From Verrucomicrobiia bacterium (lineage in GTDB: Bacteria > Verrucomicrobiota > Verrucomicrobiia > Opitutales > Cerasicoccaceae), in contig JAUIHT010000001.1 in assembly GCA_030432235.1 (NCBI GenBank), forward strand, positions 806,001-870,000: a stretch of 64,000 nt of DNA. The letters are read 5' to 3'. This document shows positions 1 to 9,788 of this stretch, in pieces. The first letter of the stretch is position 1, and each line of letters opens with the position of its first letter. The notes beneath the pieces were generated by a model. It saw nothing but the letters and a program-made list of their open reading frames with translations. It ran no database searches and had not been told where the DNA came from. The position numbers were made by a program, and so were the translations under genes.

Positions 1-159
1 ACCACCGGTACTTACGCCGGTGTCGGGTTCCCCACGTCTGAGGGCTGGGTCTACGAGGAAGTCGCCGGCTTCGCCCCCGACGTCAACAAGCTCATCTCCA
101 TCTACGAGGGGGAAGCCACGGATGTGACCTTTATCCCGGTGCCAGCCTCCATCAAGTAA
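1..159 (+). CDS. 3' end of an unidentified protein (5' end outside window)
   Basis: The first 52 codons read open from base 1 in frame 1 and stop at TAA 157-159. The fragment is acidic with Gly and Tyr-rich stretches and ends VPASIK. It lies 19 bp before the first ExbB-like gene on the same strand, so it is probably the preceding gene of the TonB operon. In other bacteria a DUF3450 periplasmic coiled-coil protein often sits here, but this short fragment shows no coiled coil, so I do not assign a family. Confidence 0.6.
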   Translation, partial: TTGTYAGVGFPTSEGWVYEEVAGFAPDVNKLISIYEGEATDVTFIPVPASIK

Positions 160-178
160 GCCTTTTGCTCCTCAAGCT

Positions 179-1564
179 ATGAAACATCTTATATGCTTTC
201 TCTTTGCCGCGTTGGCCGTCACGGCTTCGGCGCAACAAAACTACCAGGCCGCCTCGCAAAAGGTGCAGGACGACCTGAAGAGCGCTCTGGAAGAGCTGGC
301 CAAGACCCGCAACGAAATCGCGAGCGAGCAGATCGAGCTTAACCGCGAGGTCAACAACCTCGAGGGCGACGTCATCTCCAAGACTCGCGAGGTCGAGCAC
401 TTGCAGATGCAGGCCGACAATCGCGCCGTCGGTGTCAGCGCTCTGACTCAGGAAGTGCAGTCCCGTCGCGACGAAATGGACTACATCTCCGGCCTGCTGA
501 ATGAGTTTGTCCGCAGCTTCGAGACGAAGATCCATATCTCTGAAACGCAGATTTACGAAGACGCCATCAAGGAGGCGCGCCTCTCCATCGAGGACATCAA
601 CCTCAACCAGTCCGAGAAGCTCGAACTCCAGATGGACATCGTCAGTCTGGCCGTGGATCGCCTGGGCGAAGTCCTTGGGGGCATGACCTACGAGGGCAAG
701 GCCCTGACCGAGGGCGGTGTCCTGGAGTCCGGCAAGTTCGCTGCCATCGGTCCGACGGTTTTCTTCAAGAGCACCCAGAGCAACGCCACCGGCCTGAGCA
801 TGCTCGAGGTTAATAGCGCCGATTCCGTCGTGGTTTCCCTCGATCCGTCTTTCAACTCCGGCATCATTTCTCTTATCGAGAACGGCTCCGGTGACATCCC
901 GGCGGACTCCAGCCTGGGCAATGCCCTCAAGATGGAGCAGACCAAGGACAGCATCAGTGAGCACATCGGCAAGGGCGGTCTCTGGGGTATGGTTATTATC
1001 GTCCTCGGCGCCATCGCGGTACTGCTGGCCTTCTTTAAGATCGGTGACATCAGCGCGGTCAAGATGCCGCCGGTGGACTCCATCCAGGGCATGCTTTACG
1101 ACATTGATGCCGGCAAGAGCGACGAGGCTATGAAAAAAGCCGAGTCCATCCCCGGTATGACTGGCAAGGTCTTCCAGGACGCCGTAGCCAACGTCAAACA
1201 GCGCCGTTCCGTGCTCGAGGAAATCATGTTCGCGCGCTTGCTGGAAATCCGCCCGCGCCTGGAGCGCTACCTGGCCTTCCTCGCGCTGGTGGCCGCCGCC
1301 GCTCCCTTGCTCGGTCTGCTCGGCACCGTCACCGGTATGATCAAGACTTTTAATCTTATCACCATCTTTGGTACCGGGGACGCCAAGAAGCTTTCCAGCG
1401 GTATCTCCGAGGCCCTCGTCACCACCGAGCTCGGCCTCGCCGTGGCCATCCCGGTCCTGCTCGCCCACGGCCTGCTGAATCGCATGGCCAAGCGCAAGAT
1501 GGCCGACCTCGAGCAGGGTGCCGTGGCTTTCCTCAACGGTATCGAAGTGCAGAAGGAATCATGA
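179..1564 (+). CDS. MotA/TolQ/ExbB proton channel family protein with N-terminal coiled coil (TtpC-like)
   Basis: 461 residues. A signal peptide (about residues 1-19, cleaved after TASA) is followed by a periplasmic coiled coil (about 20-110, rich in E, Q, K, R heptads), a mixed region, and then the MotA/TolQ/ExbB core. Membrane segments are visible near residues 265-285 (GMVIIVLGAIAVLLAFF), 360-385 and 405-430. The core carries the family signature PLLGLLGTVTGMIKTF and the helix TTELGLAVAIPVLLAHG. Standard ExbB proteins are about 200-250 residues, so this is the long form known in gamma-proteobacterial TonB2-type systems as TtpC, which helps couple the proton channel to TonB. It overlaps the next gene by 4 bp (ATGA), which suggests translational coupling. 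The function is inferred from architecture and operon context. Confidence 0.88.
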   Translation: MKHLICFLFAALAVTASAQQNYQAASQKVQDDLKSALEELAKTRNEIASEQIELNREVNNLEGDVISKTREVEHLQMQADNRAVGVSALTQEVQSRRDEMDYISGLLNEFVRSFETKIHISETQIYEDAIKEARLSIEDINLNQSEKLELQMDIVSLAVDRLGEVLGGMTYEGKALTEGGVLESGKFAAIGPTVFFKSTQSNATGLSMLEVNSADSVVVSLDPSFNSGIISLIENGSGDIPADSSLGNALKMEQTKDSISEHIGKGGLWGMVIIVLGAIAVLLAFFKIGDISAVKMPPVDSIQGMLYDIDAGKSDEAMKKAESIPGMTGKVFQDAVANVKQRRSVLEEIMFARLLEIRPRLERYLAFLALVAAAAPLLGLLGTVTGMIKTFNLITIFGTGDAKKLSSGISEALVTTELGLAVAIPVLLAHGLLNRMAKRKMADLEQGAVAFLNGIEVQKES

Positions 1565-2154
1565 ACCAGTCTTTCTGGGAGTTTGCTTATACCATCTGGT
1601 TGAGCGGCGGTATTCTGATGATACCGCTGTTCTTCCTGGCTGCGCTGGTATTTGCCAACTGCGTCCAACTCTACTTCTACATGAGCAAGCAGAACTTGCC
1701 CGCGGCCTCCAAGGAAGAGCTCGTCAGCTACATTCGCGAGCCGGAGAAGGCACCGGTAAACTATGCGCGTATCCTGCGCTACGTGACCGATTCCGACTGG
1801 GACGAGCCCACCATTCAGGCGCGCTTCAACGAGGTCTCTCTCGCTATCCTGGCTATCGTCGACCGGCGCATTACTTACCTGAACACCTTGGTCGCCTCCG
1901 CCCCGTTGATGGGGCTGCTCGGCACCGTCATCGGGATGCTCGTGACCTTCAGCGGTCTGGCCAGCAGCGGTGGGGAAACCGTCGATGTTGTCGCGGGAGG
2001 TATTTCGCAGGCACTCATCACCACGCAAACGGGCCTCATGATCGCGCTGCCGGGGCTCTTCGTCGTGCTCATCGTACAGCGCCGCAAACACAAGCTCGAA
2101 GCCGCGTTTTCCAAGCTTCGCAGCATGACACTGGCCACTTTAACCACCTCATAA
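1561..2154 (+). CDS. exbB: ExbB-type proton channel subunit
   Basis: 197 residues, the usual length for the compact ExbB/TolQ family. Three membrane segments are visible: near residues 10-35 (after [19 protein letters not shown]), 110-135 and 155-178. The family signature [19 protein letters not shown] and the third-helix motif [16 protein letters not shown] are intact. With ExbD (next gene, 4 bp downstream) it should form the inner-membrane motor that uses proton motive force to energise TonB. Its start overlaps the stop of the preceding long ExbB-like gene. Two ExbB-like proteins in one operon match the TonB2/TtpC arrangement rather than a plain TolQR system. Confidence 0.93.
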   Translation: MNQSFWEFAYTIWLSGGILMIPLFFLAALVFANCVQLYFYMSKQNLPAASKEELVSYIREPEKAPVNYARILRYVTDSDWDEPTIQARFNEVSLAILAIVDRRITYLNTLVASAPLMGLLGTVIGMLVTFSGLASSGGETVDVVAGGISQALITTQTGLMIALPGLFVVLIVQRRKHKLEAAFSKLRSMTLATLTTS

Positions 2155-2158
2155 TTTT

Positions 2159-2560
2159 ATGCTACGCCGCAGCCTTGCCTCCGATGAAAGCGACAACGTG
2201 GAGATCAACCTCTCCCCGATGATCGACTGCGTCTTCATCCTGCTCATCTTCTTCATCGTCACCACGGTGTTCGTGGAAGAGACCGGCATTGAGGTCAACA
2301 AGCCCGACGCCGCCGCTTCCGTTCCGCTCGAAAAGAACAGCATCCTCATCGCCGTGACGGCGGACGGGCAGGTGGTCTACGGCGGGCGCGACATCGGCGT
2401 TGCCGGTGTCGGGGCCATCGTCAAGCGCCTGACCCAGCAGGAGGACATGCCCGTTATCATCCAGGCCGACGAAGGCGCCAACCACGGTGTCTTCGCCCGG
2501 GTCTACGGTGAGGCCAAGCTGGCCGGCGCCAAGCAAATCAATTTCTCGACCGTTCGCTAA
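2159..2560 (+). CDS. exbD: ExbD/TolR biopolymer transport protein
   Basis: 133 residues: a short cytoplasmic N-terminus, one membrane helix near residues 20-42 and a periplasmic domain. The helix carries the essential aspartate in [18 protein letters not shown], the residue thought to carry protons in ExbD/TolR. The periplasmic part contains the usual ITADGQV-like and [12 protein letters not shown] segments. It sits between exbB and tonB; its stop overlaps the tonB start (TAATG). Confidence 0.94.
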   Translation: MLRRSLASDESDNVEINLSPMIDCVFILLIFFIVTTVFVEETGIEVNKPDAAASVPLEKNSILIAVTADGQVVYGGRDIGVAGVGAIVKRLTQQEDMPVIIQADEGANHGVFARVYGEAKLAGAKQINFSTVR

Positions 2561-3237
2561 TGGCTGACGCCCCCATACACCACCGCGTCTTTGAGCCCGA
2601 CAAATCGCGGGTGGGCGGGCTTGGCTGGCCTATTGGCATTGTCGGCGCGGCGCTGGTCATGCTGGCCATTCCTATCAGCCAATTTCTGGGAGAGCAGCGG
2701 CCCGATGCAATGGAGATTCAAACCATTGAGATCGCCATGCCGCCTCCGCCGCCCCCCATCGAACGCGAAGAGCCTCCTCCTCCCCCCGAGAAGGAAGCCG
2801 AGCCGCCGGAGCTGGACACCCCGCCGCCGCAGCTCAGCCTGGAGCAGCTCGACCTGGCCCTCAATCCTGGTACGGGCGGCAGCCTTGCCGGTGATTTTTC
2901 CCTGGGCAATTTCGACGTCAACGAAGACACCCTCGGAGGTATCGACATTTTCGATGTCGAAGATCTCGACAGCAATCCCGGCGTTCGCCGCTCACCCCAG
3001 CCGCGCTTCGACCGCAGTTACCTGCGCGAGCATAAGGGTAAGACGGTCACGGCCCGTATCGAATTTATTCTCAACGAGAAAGGCATCCCGGAGAGCCCCA
3101 AGATTGCCTACATCAACCGGCCCGGAGGCGAGGACGCCTTGCTCGAGATGATTAAAAAATGGCGCTTCGACCCGCCCATGATCGGCGGTAAGGCGGTCAA
3201 GGCCCGCTACGCCCAGCCCTGGAACGGAAAACTCTAA
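2560..3237 (+). CDS. tonB: TonB energy transducer
   Basis: 225 residues. One N-terminal membrane segment (about residues 24-46, GWPIGIVGAALVMLAIPIS) is followed by a proline-rich periplasmic linker with PPPPPP and EPPPPPEKE runs (about 62-95), an acidic spacer and a C-terminal TonB domain (about 140-225). The C-terminal domain has the family pattern TARIEFILNEKGIPESPKI followed by a KKWRFDPPMIGGKAVKARY-like end. It should contact TonB boxes of outer-membrane receptors, most simply the receptor encoded at 4759. It starts inside the exbD stop codon. Confidence 0.94.
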   Translation: MADAPIHHRVFEPDKSRVGGLGWPIGIVGAALVMLAIPISQFLGEQRPDAMEIQTIEIAMPPPPPPIEREEPPPPPEKEAEPPELDTPPPQLSLEQLDLALNPGTGGSLAGDFSLGNFDVNEDTLGGIDIFDVEDLDSNPGVRRSPQPRFDRSYLREHKGKTVTARIEFILNEKGIPESPKIAYINRPGGEDALLEMIKKWRFDPPMIGGKAVKARYAQPWNGKL

Positions 3238-3248
3238 CCCTTTTGACC

Positions 3249-4610
3249 ATGAAACCAGCACTCATCAGCCTCACGCTTAGTTTTCTCTGCGCCCTCACGG
3301 CCAGTGCCCAAATCAGCTTAAAGCAGGGACAAGCATTCTGGGACGACCCGGACTTCCGGCAAAAGTTTATGGGCACCTACGGGCAGTTGCCCGATGTCGA
3401 GCCGGTTGTCAGCCGCGAAGAAAGCGCCTTCCTGCAGGGCGTCGTGCCACTGATTCGGGAAAATCCCCGCCAGGCGATCAAGGAGCTGAATAACGCGAAT
3501 TCGCCCCAGGCCACGGCGGTTTATGACTTCGCCATCGGTAACATCTTCTTTCAGGACGGCGACCTGACCAACGCCCGCGCGGCCTACAAGTCCGCCATCA
3601 AGAAGTATCCTGAGTTTCGCCGCGTTTACAAAAACCTTGGTCTGGTCGAAGTGCGCGATGGTAATTTCAGCGACGCCATCATCTACCTGAGCAAGTCGGC
3701 CGAGCTGGGCGACAAAGACTCCCGCACCTACGGCCTGCTTGGCTACAGCAATCTGCAGCAGGAAGCCTACATCCCGGCCGAGAGCGCCTATCGCCAGGCC
3801 ATCCTCTTCGACCCGGAAAGCATGGACTGGAAGCTCGGCCTGGCCCAGAGCCTCTTCGCCCAGGAAAAGTACGCCGAGGGGATCGCGCTCTTCGAGCAGC
3901 TTATCGCTGAGAACCCTGATCGCGACGATTTCTGGTTGCTGCAAACCAACGGCTTCCTCGGCAGCAAGCAGCCAATGAAGGCCGCTGAAAATCTCGAAAT
4001 GGTTTCCCGTATGGGCAAGCTTGATTCCGGCAGCTACGTGCTGTTGGGAGACATCTACCTGAACGCCCGTATGCCCGATCTCGCGTTGGGCGCCTACCAG
4101 ACCGCCGCGGGCATGTCGAAGAAGCCGGATGTCAAGACCCTGACCCGCTCAGCCTCCATCATGGCACAAATTGGCGCCACCGACGAAGCCACGGCCCTCA
4201 TCGACTCCATTCAGGAAGAGTATGCCGATAGATTGAGCAAATCCCAGAAGGTCACGCTGCTCAACCAGGAGGCCAAGATTGCCCGGCAGAAAGGTGACAC
4301 GGAAACCGCCGGCACCATTCTCGCCGAGCTGGTGGAAATCGACCCGCTCAACGGCGACGTCATTCTGGAAATGGCTGAATACGAAATGGCCCAGGGCAAT
4401 ATGGAGAAGGCTGAGTTCTATTTTCAGCGAGCCACCAATCTTGAGGACTACAAGGCGCAGGCACTGGTCGCTTATGCGAAGCTGAAGGTCAAGCAGGGCA
4501 AGTATAATGACGCCGTCAGTCTCCTCGATGAGTCGCTCGCTCTGGCTGCTTCCCCGCGCATTGAAGATTACCGTGACCGGGTGGCTCGTGCTGCCCGTAG
4601 CCTGCGTTAA
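3249..4610 (+). CDS. Secreted TPR-repeat protein of the TonB operon
   Basis: 453 residues from the ATG at 3249; an in-frame TTG two codons upstream would add only MT. A signal peptide (about residues 1-20, ending TASA) is followed by tandem tetratricopeptide repeats through the whole protein. Repeat fragments such as GDLTNARAAYKSAIKKYPEF, AYIPAESAYRQAILFDPES, YAEGIALFEQLIAENPD and KYNDAVSLLDESLALA are visible. Periplasmic TPR proteins commonly close exbB-exbB-exbD-tonB operons of this layout and are thought to be scaffolds, but the partner is unknown. The gene lies 11 bp after tonB and the operon appears to end here, with 148 bp to the next gene. Confidence 0.87.
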   Translation: MKPALISLTLSFLCALTASAQISLKQGQAFWDDPDFRQKFMGTYGQLPDVEPVVSREESAFLQGVVPLIRENPRQAIKELNNANSPQATAVYDFAIGNIFFQDGDLTNARAAYKSAIKKYPEFRRVYKNLGLVEVRDGNFSDAIIYLSKSAELGDKDSRTYGLLGYSNLQQEAYIPAESAYRQAILFDPESMDWKLGLAQSLFAQEKYAEGIALFEQLIAENPDRDDFWLLQTNGFLGSKQPMKAAENLEMVSRMGKLDSGSYVLLGDIYLNARMPDLALGAYQTAAGMSKKPDVKTLTRSASIMAQIGATDEATALIDSIQEEYADRLSKSQKVTLLNQEAKIARQKGDTETAGTILAELVEIDPLNGDVILEMAEYEMAQGNMEKAEFYFQRATNLEDYKAQALVAYAKLKVKQGKYNDAVSLLDESLALAASPRIEDYRDRVARAARSLR

Positions 4611-4758
4611 GCGATTAAACATTAAGTATTTATTATAGTCACATAATCGTAACATTTGTGAAATAGGCGTAACCTTTGACCATTAATATTGTGTCGGTCA
4701 TCGCTCATCTGTTTCTTCTCCACTTTTCGGATGCCTGGCGCCGAAAACTAGAATTCGT

Positions 4759-7700
4759 ATGATATTTTCTACCGCTCCGAGTCACCGCCACGCCGCTTAC
4801 AGGCGCTTGATTGTGCTGGCATTTGCATGGCTCACCGTGGTCGTTTGCGCACTGCATGCCAGATCCGCCGATGAGGCCCAGGGGCAGGACCTGGAGCAAC
4901 TGGAGACGGATGTCGGGCTGCCGGACGGACCCGTTTTGCAGGGCCTCAACTTCAGAGAGCCGGACTACCCGGATGCCCCCGCGCAGGAAGTCCAGAATGA
5001 CGAGGATTCACTCGCCCAGCAGAGTGCCATCACTCCCGGTGAGCAGGAGCGTGAAGACCCTGCTATGCCGGTAGATGAAAGCTACGATCCCATTCTCAAG
5101 GAAGGTGACCCCGGACAGTTGGCCGGACGCGTGGTCGACGCCGAAACCATTGCCTTTGTCGGCGATGTGCTGGTTTCCGTCACCGGCATGGACAAGACGG
5201 CGAAATCCGACGACTCCGGTAATTACCTGATCGAGGGTTTGCAGCCGGGCACCTACACGGTTGCCTTCTCCAAGCAGGGCTTTGTGCGCGTACGGGTTAC
5301 CGAGGTCGAAATTCTTCCCGGTGAGACGAAGAAACTCGATATGACCTTGCAGCCTGACTACGGCGGCGTGACTGAGCTCGATGCCGTCACCATGACGATT
5401 TCCTCGCTCGATACCTCCGAAGTCATCCTCCTGGCCGAGCGTAAGGAGGCTTATTCGTTCCAGGATTCCATCGGCTCCGACGATTTCGCCCGCTTCGGGG
5501 TGGACGATGCCGCCGGCGCTCTGGGCAAGGTGACCGGGGTGTCCATCCAGGATGGCAAGTACATCGTCGTTCGCGGGTTGTCCGACCGTTATAACAACAC
5601 CATGCTCAACGGCCTGTTGGTGCCGACGCCCGACCCCGACAAGAAGGCCGTCCAGCTCGACCTTTTCCCGGCCAAGCTTCTGGAGAACATCATCGTCACC
5701 AAGACCTTTACCCCGGACCAGCCGGGTGACTTCACCGGGGGTAGTGTTAACCTCATCACGAAAACCTTTCCCGATGCCTTCACTGCTTCGGCGTCCTTCT
5801 CGCTCGGCTTCAATACCAATGCGACGTTCAACGACGACTTCCTGACCTACGATGGCGGCATCTGGGATATGTTCGGCGTCGATGACGGTACGCGTGACAT
5901 CCCCGGTATCGCGGAAGAGTACCAAGTCATTCCCGGCCAGAGCTTCCCCATCGGCAGTGCCGAGTCCGCGTACGTGACCGAGGTCACGCAGGCCTTTAAC
6001 ACCACCATGACGCCTACCACCAAGGCACCCGGGCCTGACATCTCCTTTGGCGGCAGTGTCGCCGATTCTGGAGAGATAGGGGGCAAGCCGGTGGGTATCG
6101 TTGCGAGCTTCAGCTATGACCTGGAGAACGAGTACTATGGTAACGGCTTGGAGCAGCGTATCGACCCGGGTACCGGGGGACTGCTTTACAGCTATGATGA
6201 CCGCCAGGGCTCGCAGACTGTATTGCTGGGTGGTTTGCTCAGCGCCGGTTGGGAATTCGCCCCGGAGAACAGCATCAACTTCACCGCCATTTACAATCGT
6301 GCGACCGACAACGATGCGCGTATTCAGGACGGGGAGAAGTTCAACAACTCCAGCTTTCCCGTCGGTGGCACCGCCATCAGTCGCAGCCTTTCCTTCGTCG
6401 AACGTGAAATTTACACCTTCAGCCTGGTGGGCGACCACACCTTCACCGGCCTTAACGACATCAATTTGACCTGGGTGCTGTCCGAAGCGCACACTTCGCA
6501 GAACGAGCCGGATACCCGCTACTTCAATAACTACGTATCCGCCACCGGTAACCAGTTCATCGACCGTAACGGCCAGAACCCACAACGCCTCTGGCGTGAG
6601 CTGGAAGAAGAGCGGCCTACTGCCAAAGTAGACCTCACGGTGCCCTTGAAAGACTGGTGGAAAATTGAGGGTAACAATCTGTTCAAGACCGGTGGTTATT
6701 ACCTGCAAAGCAGCCGTACTTTCACTGAGACCGTTTACGAGTACAATCGTGCTGAAACTTCTACCAGCAGGAATCGTGTCGGTACCTCTCCGCCCAACCT
6801 GAACGATGATATGGAGGGTTTTCCAAACCCGGGCAACGCAGGCTTCCCGCCTTCTCCGCTAAGCCCCAACACCAACCCCTACTACGTTATCACTACGGCT
6901 CCCGGACAGGGTTACGACGGTTATGAGCGCGTGCGTGCGGGCTACGTCATGGCGGACCTGGCCATTTTTGAAAAGTGGCAGTTGCTCGGTGGTATCCGCT
7001 TCGAGCAGACGATCATCGCGACCAACGGCACCGTTCCGTCCAATATCGTTTCGAACATCTCCAATGCGTCCATCAAGCAGACCGATGCTCTCCCCGCGGT
7101 GGCGTTGACCTATGCCGTTACTGACGACGTCAATATCCGCGCTGCCTTCTCGCAGACCCTGGCCCGCCCGACGATGCGTGAAATTGCTCCGTACGGCTCG
7201 GTCGACTTCCTGGGTGGTGACGTTTTTCTGGGCAACCCCACGCTCCAACTTTCCAACGTCAACAACGTAGACTTCCGTGTCGAATGGTTCCCGGATGCCG
7301 GCGAGGTGCTGGCCTTCAGTTTCTTCTTCAAGGAGTTGGGCGGCCCTATCGAGCGTGTGCTCTATCAGGATCCGACATCTTCCGGCAGTAACCTGTTCCT
7401 CTCCCCCTTCAATGCCGACACCGGTACCATGTACGGGGTTGAGCTGGAAATGCGCAAGTCGCTGGCCTTCATCACGCCGGAGCTCGAAAACTTCTCCCTC
7501 AACGCCAACGCGACCATCATTGATGCCACCGTGGATGTCGGTGGCAGCTTCCAGTTCTCCGATCAGCCTGGAGCCTTCCAGGTCAACGTGCAGGAGCGTA
7601 ACCGTCGCCTGCAGGGGCAGCCCAAGTATATTGTCAATCTGGGGCTCAACTATGACAACCTGGACTGGGGCACCTCCATCAGCCTGAACTTTAACAAGAC

Positions 7701-7941
7701 CTCGGATATTCTTTACGCGGCTTCGGCCGACACCACGCAATTCCCTGACGTCTATGAGACGGGTGTGCCCACTCTCGACTTCATCATACGCCAGGCCGTA
7801 GCCGAGAACTGGACGGTCAGTTTTTCCGCCAAGAATCTGACCAATCCCAACTACGAACGCTATTATGCCAACGGCGTGATTTACTCAGTAAACGATGCTG
7901 GCCGCTCCTTCTCCATCGGCGCCAGTTACTCTTTCGAATAA
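4759..7941 (+). CDS. TonB-dependent outer membrane receptor with carboxypeptidase-like N-terminal domain
   Basis: 1060 residues. The N-terminus has a basic stretch and hydrophobic helix (about 14-33) that serve as signal sequence. Residues about 115-195 form a carboxypeptidase-regulatory-like beta domain (GQLAGRVVDAETIAFVGDVL, then YLIEGLQPGTYTV). The plug follows, with DDAAGALGKVTGVSIQDGKY and IVVRGLSDRYNNTMLNGL. The barrel runs to the C-terminus, with typical strands such as TDALPAVALTYAVTDDVNIR and SQTLARPTMREIAPYG. The protein ends SIGASYSFE; receptors usually end in an aromatic residue, so the final Glu is slightly unusual. The substrate is not predictable. It follows the TonB operon and is 39 bp before a secreted beta-helix-like protein, probably its partner. 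Confidence 0.93.
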   Translation: MIFSTAPSHRHAAYRRLIVLAFAWLTVVVCALHARSADEAQGQDLEQLETDVGLPDGPVLQGLNFREPDYPDAPAQEVQNDEDSLAQQSAITPGEQEREDPAMPVDESYDPILKEGDPGQLAGRVVDAETIAFVGDVLVSVTGMDKTAKSDDSGNYLIEGLQPGTYTVAFSKQGFVRVRVTEVEILPGETKKLDMTLQPDYGGVTELDAVTMTISSLDTSEVILLAERKEAYSFQDSIGSDDFARFGVDDAAGALGKVTGVSIQDGKYIVVRGLSDRYNNTMLNGLLVPTPDPDKKAVQLDLFPAKLLENIIVTKTFTPDQPGDFTGGSVNLITKTFPDAFTASASFSLGFNTNATFNDDFLTYDGGIWDMFGVDDGTRDIPGIAEEYQVIPGQSFPIGSAESAYVTEVTQAFNTTMTPTTKAPGPDISFGGSVADSGEIGGKPVGIVASFSYDLENEYYGNGLEQRIDPGTGGLLYSYDDRQGSQTVLLGGLLSAGWEFAPENSINFTAIYNRATDNDARIQDGEKFNNSSFPVGGTAISRSLSFVEREIYTFSLVGDHTFTGLNDINLTWVLSEAHTSQNEPDTRYFNNYVSATGNQFIDRNGQNPQRLWRELEEERPTAKVDLTVPLKDWWKIEGNNLFKTGGYYLQSSRTFTETVYEYNRAETSTSRNRVGTSPPNLNDDMEGFPNPGNAGFPPSPLSPNTNPYYVITTAPGQGYDGYERVRAGYVMADLAIFEKWQLLGGIRFEQTIIATNGTVPSNIVSNISNASIKQTDALPAVALTYAVTDDVNIRAAFSQTLARPTMREIAPYGSVDFLGGDVFLGNPTLQLSNVNNVDFRVEWFPDAGEVLAFSFFFKELGGPIERVLYQDPTSSGSNLFLSPFNADTGTMYGVELEMRKSLAFITPELENFSLNANATIIDATVDVGGSFQFSDQPGAFQVNVQERNRRLQGQPKYIVNLGLNYDNLDWGTSISLNFNKTSDILYAASADTTQFPDVYETGVPTLDFIIRQAVAENWTVSFSAKNLTNPNYERYYANGVIYSVNDAGRSFSIGASYSFE

Positions 7942-7980
7942 TCTCACTCAACCAACCTGTATCCAACCAGAAATAGAATC

Positions 7981-9690
7981 ATGAAAATCGAAAACATCAA
8001 AACTCGAGCCAGTGGTCTGCTCTGTGGTTTGCTTCTGACCGGTTCTGCCGCTTTCGCGGAAGTTCAGGTTACCAGCAACATCACGACTGACACTACCTGG
8101 ACTGCCGCAGAGGGTCCGTACATCCTTACGGACATCATCTACGTGACCAACAACGCCTCCCTCACCATCGAGGCTGGCACACTCATCAAAGGTGAACCCC
8201 GTACGCCGAATGAATTCGACCCCGGTACACTGGTCATCACTCAGGGTGCCAAGATCTTCGCTGAAGGTACGGCATCCAACCCGATTGTCTTCACCTCCAC
8301 AGAAGACGACGGCAACCTCGAGCCCGAAGACCGCGGCCTCTGGGGCGGCCTGATCCTCCTGGGTAACGCGGTGCTGAACACGGACGAAAGCCCGAAGTTC
8401 ATCGAGGGTCTTCCTCTCAACAACCTCGGTGCTTATGGTGGTAATAACAATGCCGACAACTCCGGTATCCTCCGCTACATCTCCATCCGTCACGGTGGCA
8501 GCAACTTGGCGGATGACAACGAAATCAACGGCCTCACCATGGGTGCCCTTGGTTCCGGTACCACCATCGAATACATCGAAGTCTTCGCCAACCTGGATGA
8601 CGGTTTCGAATGGTTCGGCGGCACGGTCAATACCAAGTACCTCGTTTCCGCTTTCTGCGGTGACGACAGCTTCGACTGGGACCAGGGTTTCCGCGGTATG
8701 AACCAGTTCTGGTTCACCATCCAGGCCGAAGATGCTAATCGTGCGGCTGAAATGGATGGCGGCACCGATCCGAAGAACGGCGCTCCGTACTCCACTCCCA
8801 TCGTTGCCAATGTGACCTACATCGGCTCCGGTGTGAACAGCAGCAACTCGGAGAACGACACCATGTTCTTCGACGACTTCTCCGGTGGTTTCTATTACAA
8901 CTCCATCTTCACCGACTTCGGTAACAGTGGGGTGACCTTCTCCGACGAAGAAGCTGGCGACAGCCCTCTGGAGCAGCTTGATGCTGGCAACCTCGCCCTC
9001 ATGAACAACATCTGGTTCGGTTTTGCCGCTGGTAACACCGAAGCCGGTATCGTCCCTGACAATCCGACCAAGGCTGGTTTCGAAGCCAACTTCGCTCGCG
9101 AGACCATCTTCGACACGGCAAACATCAACGAAATCGTTAATCCCGAACTCGCTGGTATCAGCCGTGTGGCTGGTTCCGAGGGTCTGGATCCCCGTCCGTC
9201 CAGCACGGGTCCTGCCACCATCATCGAGCTGATGTCTCTTGAGGACAGCTTCTTCACTGTTGTTGATTACGCCGGTGCCTTCAGCCCGACTGCTGACCTG
9301 TGGATTGCTGGTTGGACCGCTCTGTCCGAATACGGCTTCATCGGTAGCACCGACTCGACGCCTTATCTGGAAGAAGGCGCGGACGACTTCGGCGGTGGCT
9401 GGTACGGCACCTGGCTCGGTGACGTCAACCTCAACGCCTGGCCCTGGGTTTACAGCGCCATCGGCTGGTTCTATGCTGGCAATTCCGGCAATAGCAACGC
9501 CAGTAGCTGGCTCTACATGACGAACACCAAACTCGAGTGCTGGCTTTACAGCAGCGAGACCGTGTTCCCATGGGTTTATGGACAGCCTACGGGTGCAGCC
9601 GAAGGCTGGTGGTTCGTCGATGGCGACAGCGTCGATGGCTTCACGTACTTCTTTGGAAGTTCAGTGATTGAAATTGAAGACGAATTCTAA
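7981..9690 (+). CDS. Secreted beta-helix-like protein with Trp-rich C-terminal module
   Basis: 569 residues with a clear signal peptide (about residues 1-27, ending AAFA). The body has repeated strand patterns such as SLTIEAGTLIKGEP, GTLVITQGAKIFAEGTASNP and ILRYISIRHGG, which suggest a right-handed parallel beta-helix. Proteins of this type often accompany TonB receptors in Bacteroidota and Verrucomicrobiota; this is from memory and the molecular role is unknown. The last 90 or so residues are a separate Trp/Tyr-rich module (AWPWVYSAIGWFYAG, then FPWVYGQ) also seen in the proteins at 22891 and 25701. The gene is 39 bp after the receptor and is closed by a strong terminator, so the two genes probably form one transcript. 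Confidence 0.8.
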   Translation: MKIENIKTRASGLLCGLLLTGSAAFAEVQVTSNITTDTTWTAAEGPYILTDIIYVTNNASLTIEAGTLIKGEPRTPNEFDPGTLVITQGAKIFAEGTASNPIVFTSTEDDGNLEPEDRGLWGGLILLGNAVLNTDESPKFIEGLPLNNLGAYGGNNNADNSGILRYISIRHGGSNLADDNEINGLTMGALGSGTTIEYIEVFANLDDGFEWFGGTVNTKYLVSAFCGDDSFDWDQGFRGMNQFWFTIQAEDANRAAEMDGGTDPKNGAPYSTPIVANVTYIGSGVNSSNSENDTMFFDDFSGGFYYNSIFTDFGNSGVTFSDEEAGDSPLEQLDAGNLALMNNIWFGFAAGNTEAGIVPDNPTKAGFEANFARETIFDTANINEIVNPELAGISRVAGSEGLDPRPSSTGPATIIELMSLEDSFFTVVDYAGAFSPTADLWIAGWTALSEYGFIGSTDSTPYLEEGADDFGGGWYGTWLGDVNLNAWPWVYSAIGWFYAGNSGNSNASSWLYMTNTKLECWLYSSETVFPWVYGQPTGAAEGWWFVDGDSVDGFTYFFGSSVIEIEDEF

Positions 9691-9715
9691 GCCGAAATCG
9701 AATCCTTCCTTTTTC

Positions 9716-9750
9716 AAAGCGCGTCGTGACAACCCACGGCGCGCTTTTTT
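9716..9750 (+). terminator. Rho-independent terminator after the beta-helix gene
   Basis: Arms at 9716-9728 and 9735-9747 pair over 13 bp with a single G-U wobble around a 6-nt loop, and the 3' arm runs into TTTTTT followed by GTTTTT. It ends the receptor and beta-helix transcription unit. Confidence 0.85.
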
Positions 9751-9788
9751 GTTTTTGACGCGCACGGTGCGCTGGCGAGTCTTGGGAC

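Noticed and set aside
152-1468. 438-codon minus-strand ORF opposite the ExbB-like gene
   Set aside because: Antisense shadow in GC-rich coding DNA: no domain, no start context, while the plus strand has clear family motifs.
5008-6708. 566-codon minus-strand ORF opposite the TonB receptor
   Set aside because: Antisense to an obvious receptor barrel; composition is that of the reverse frame.
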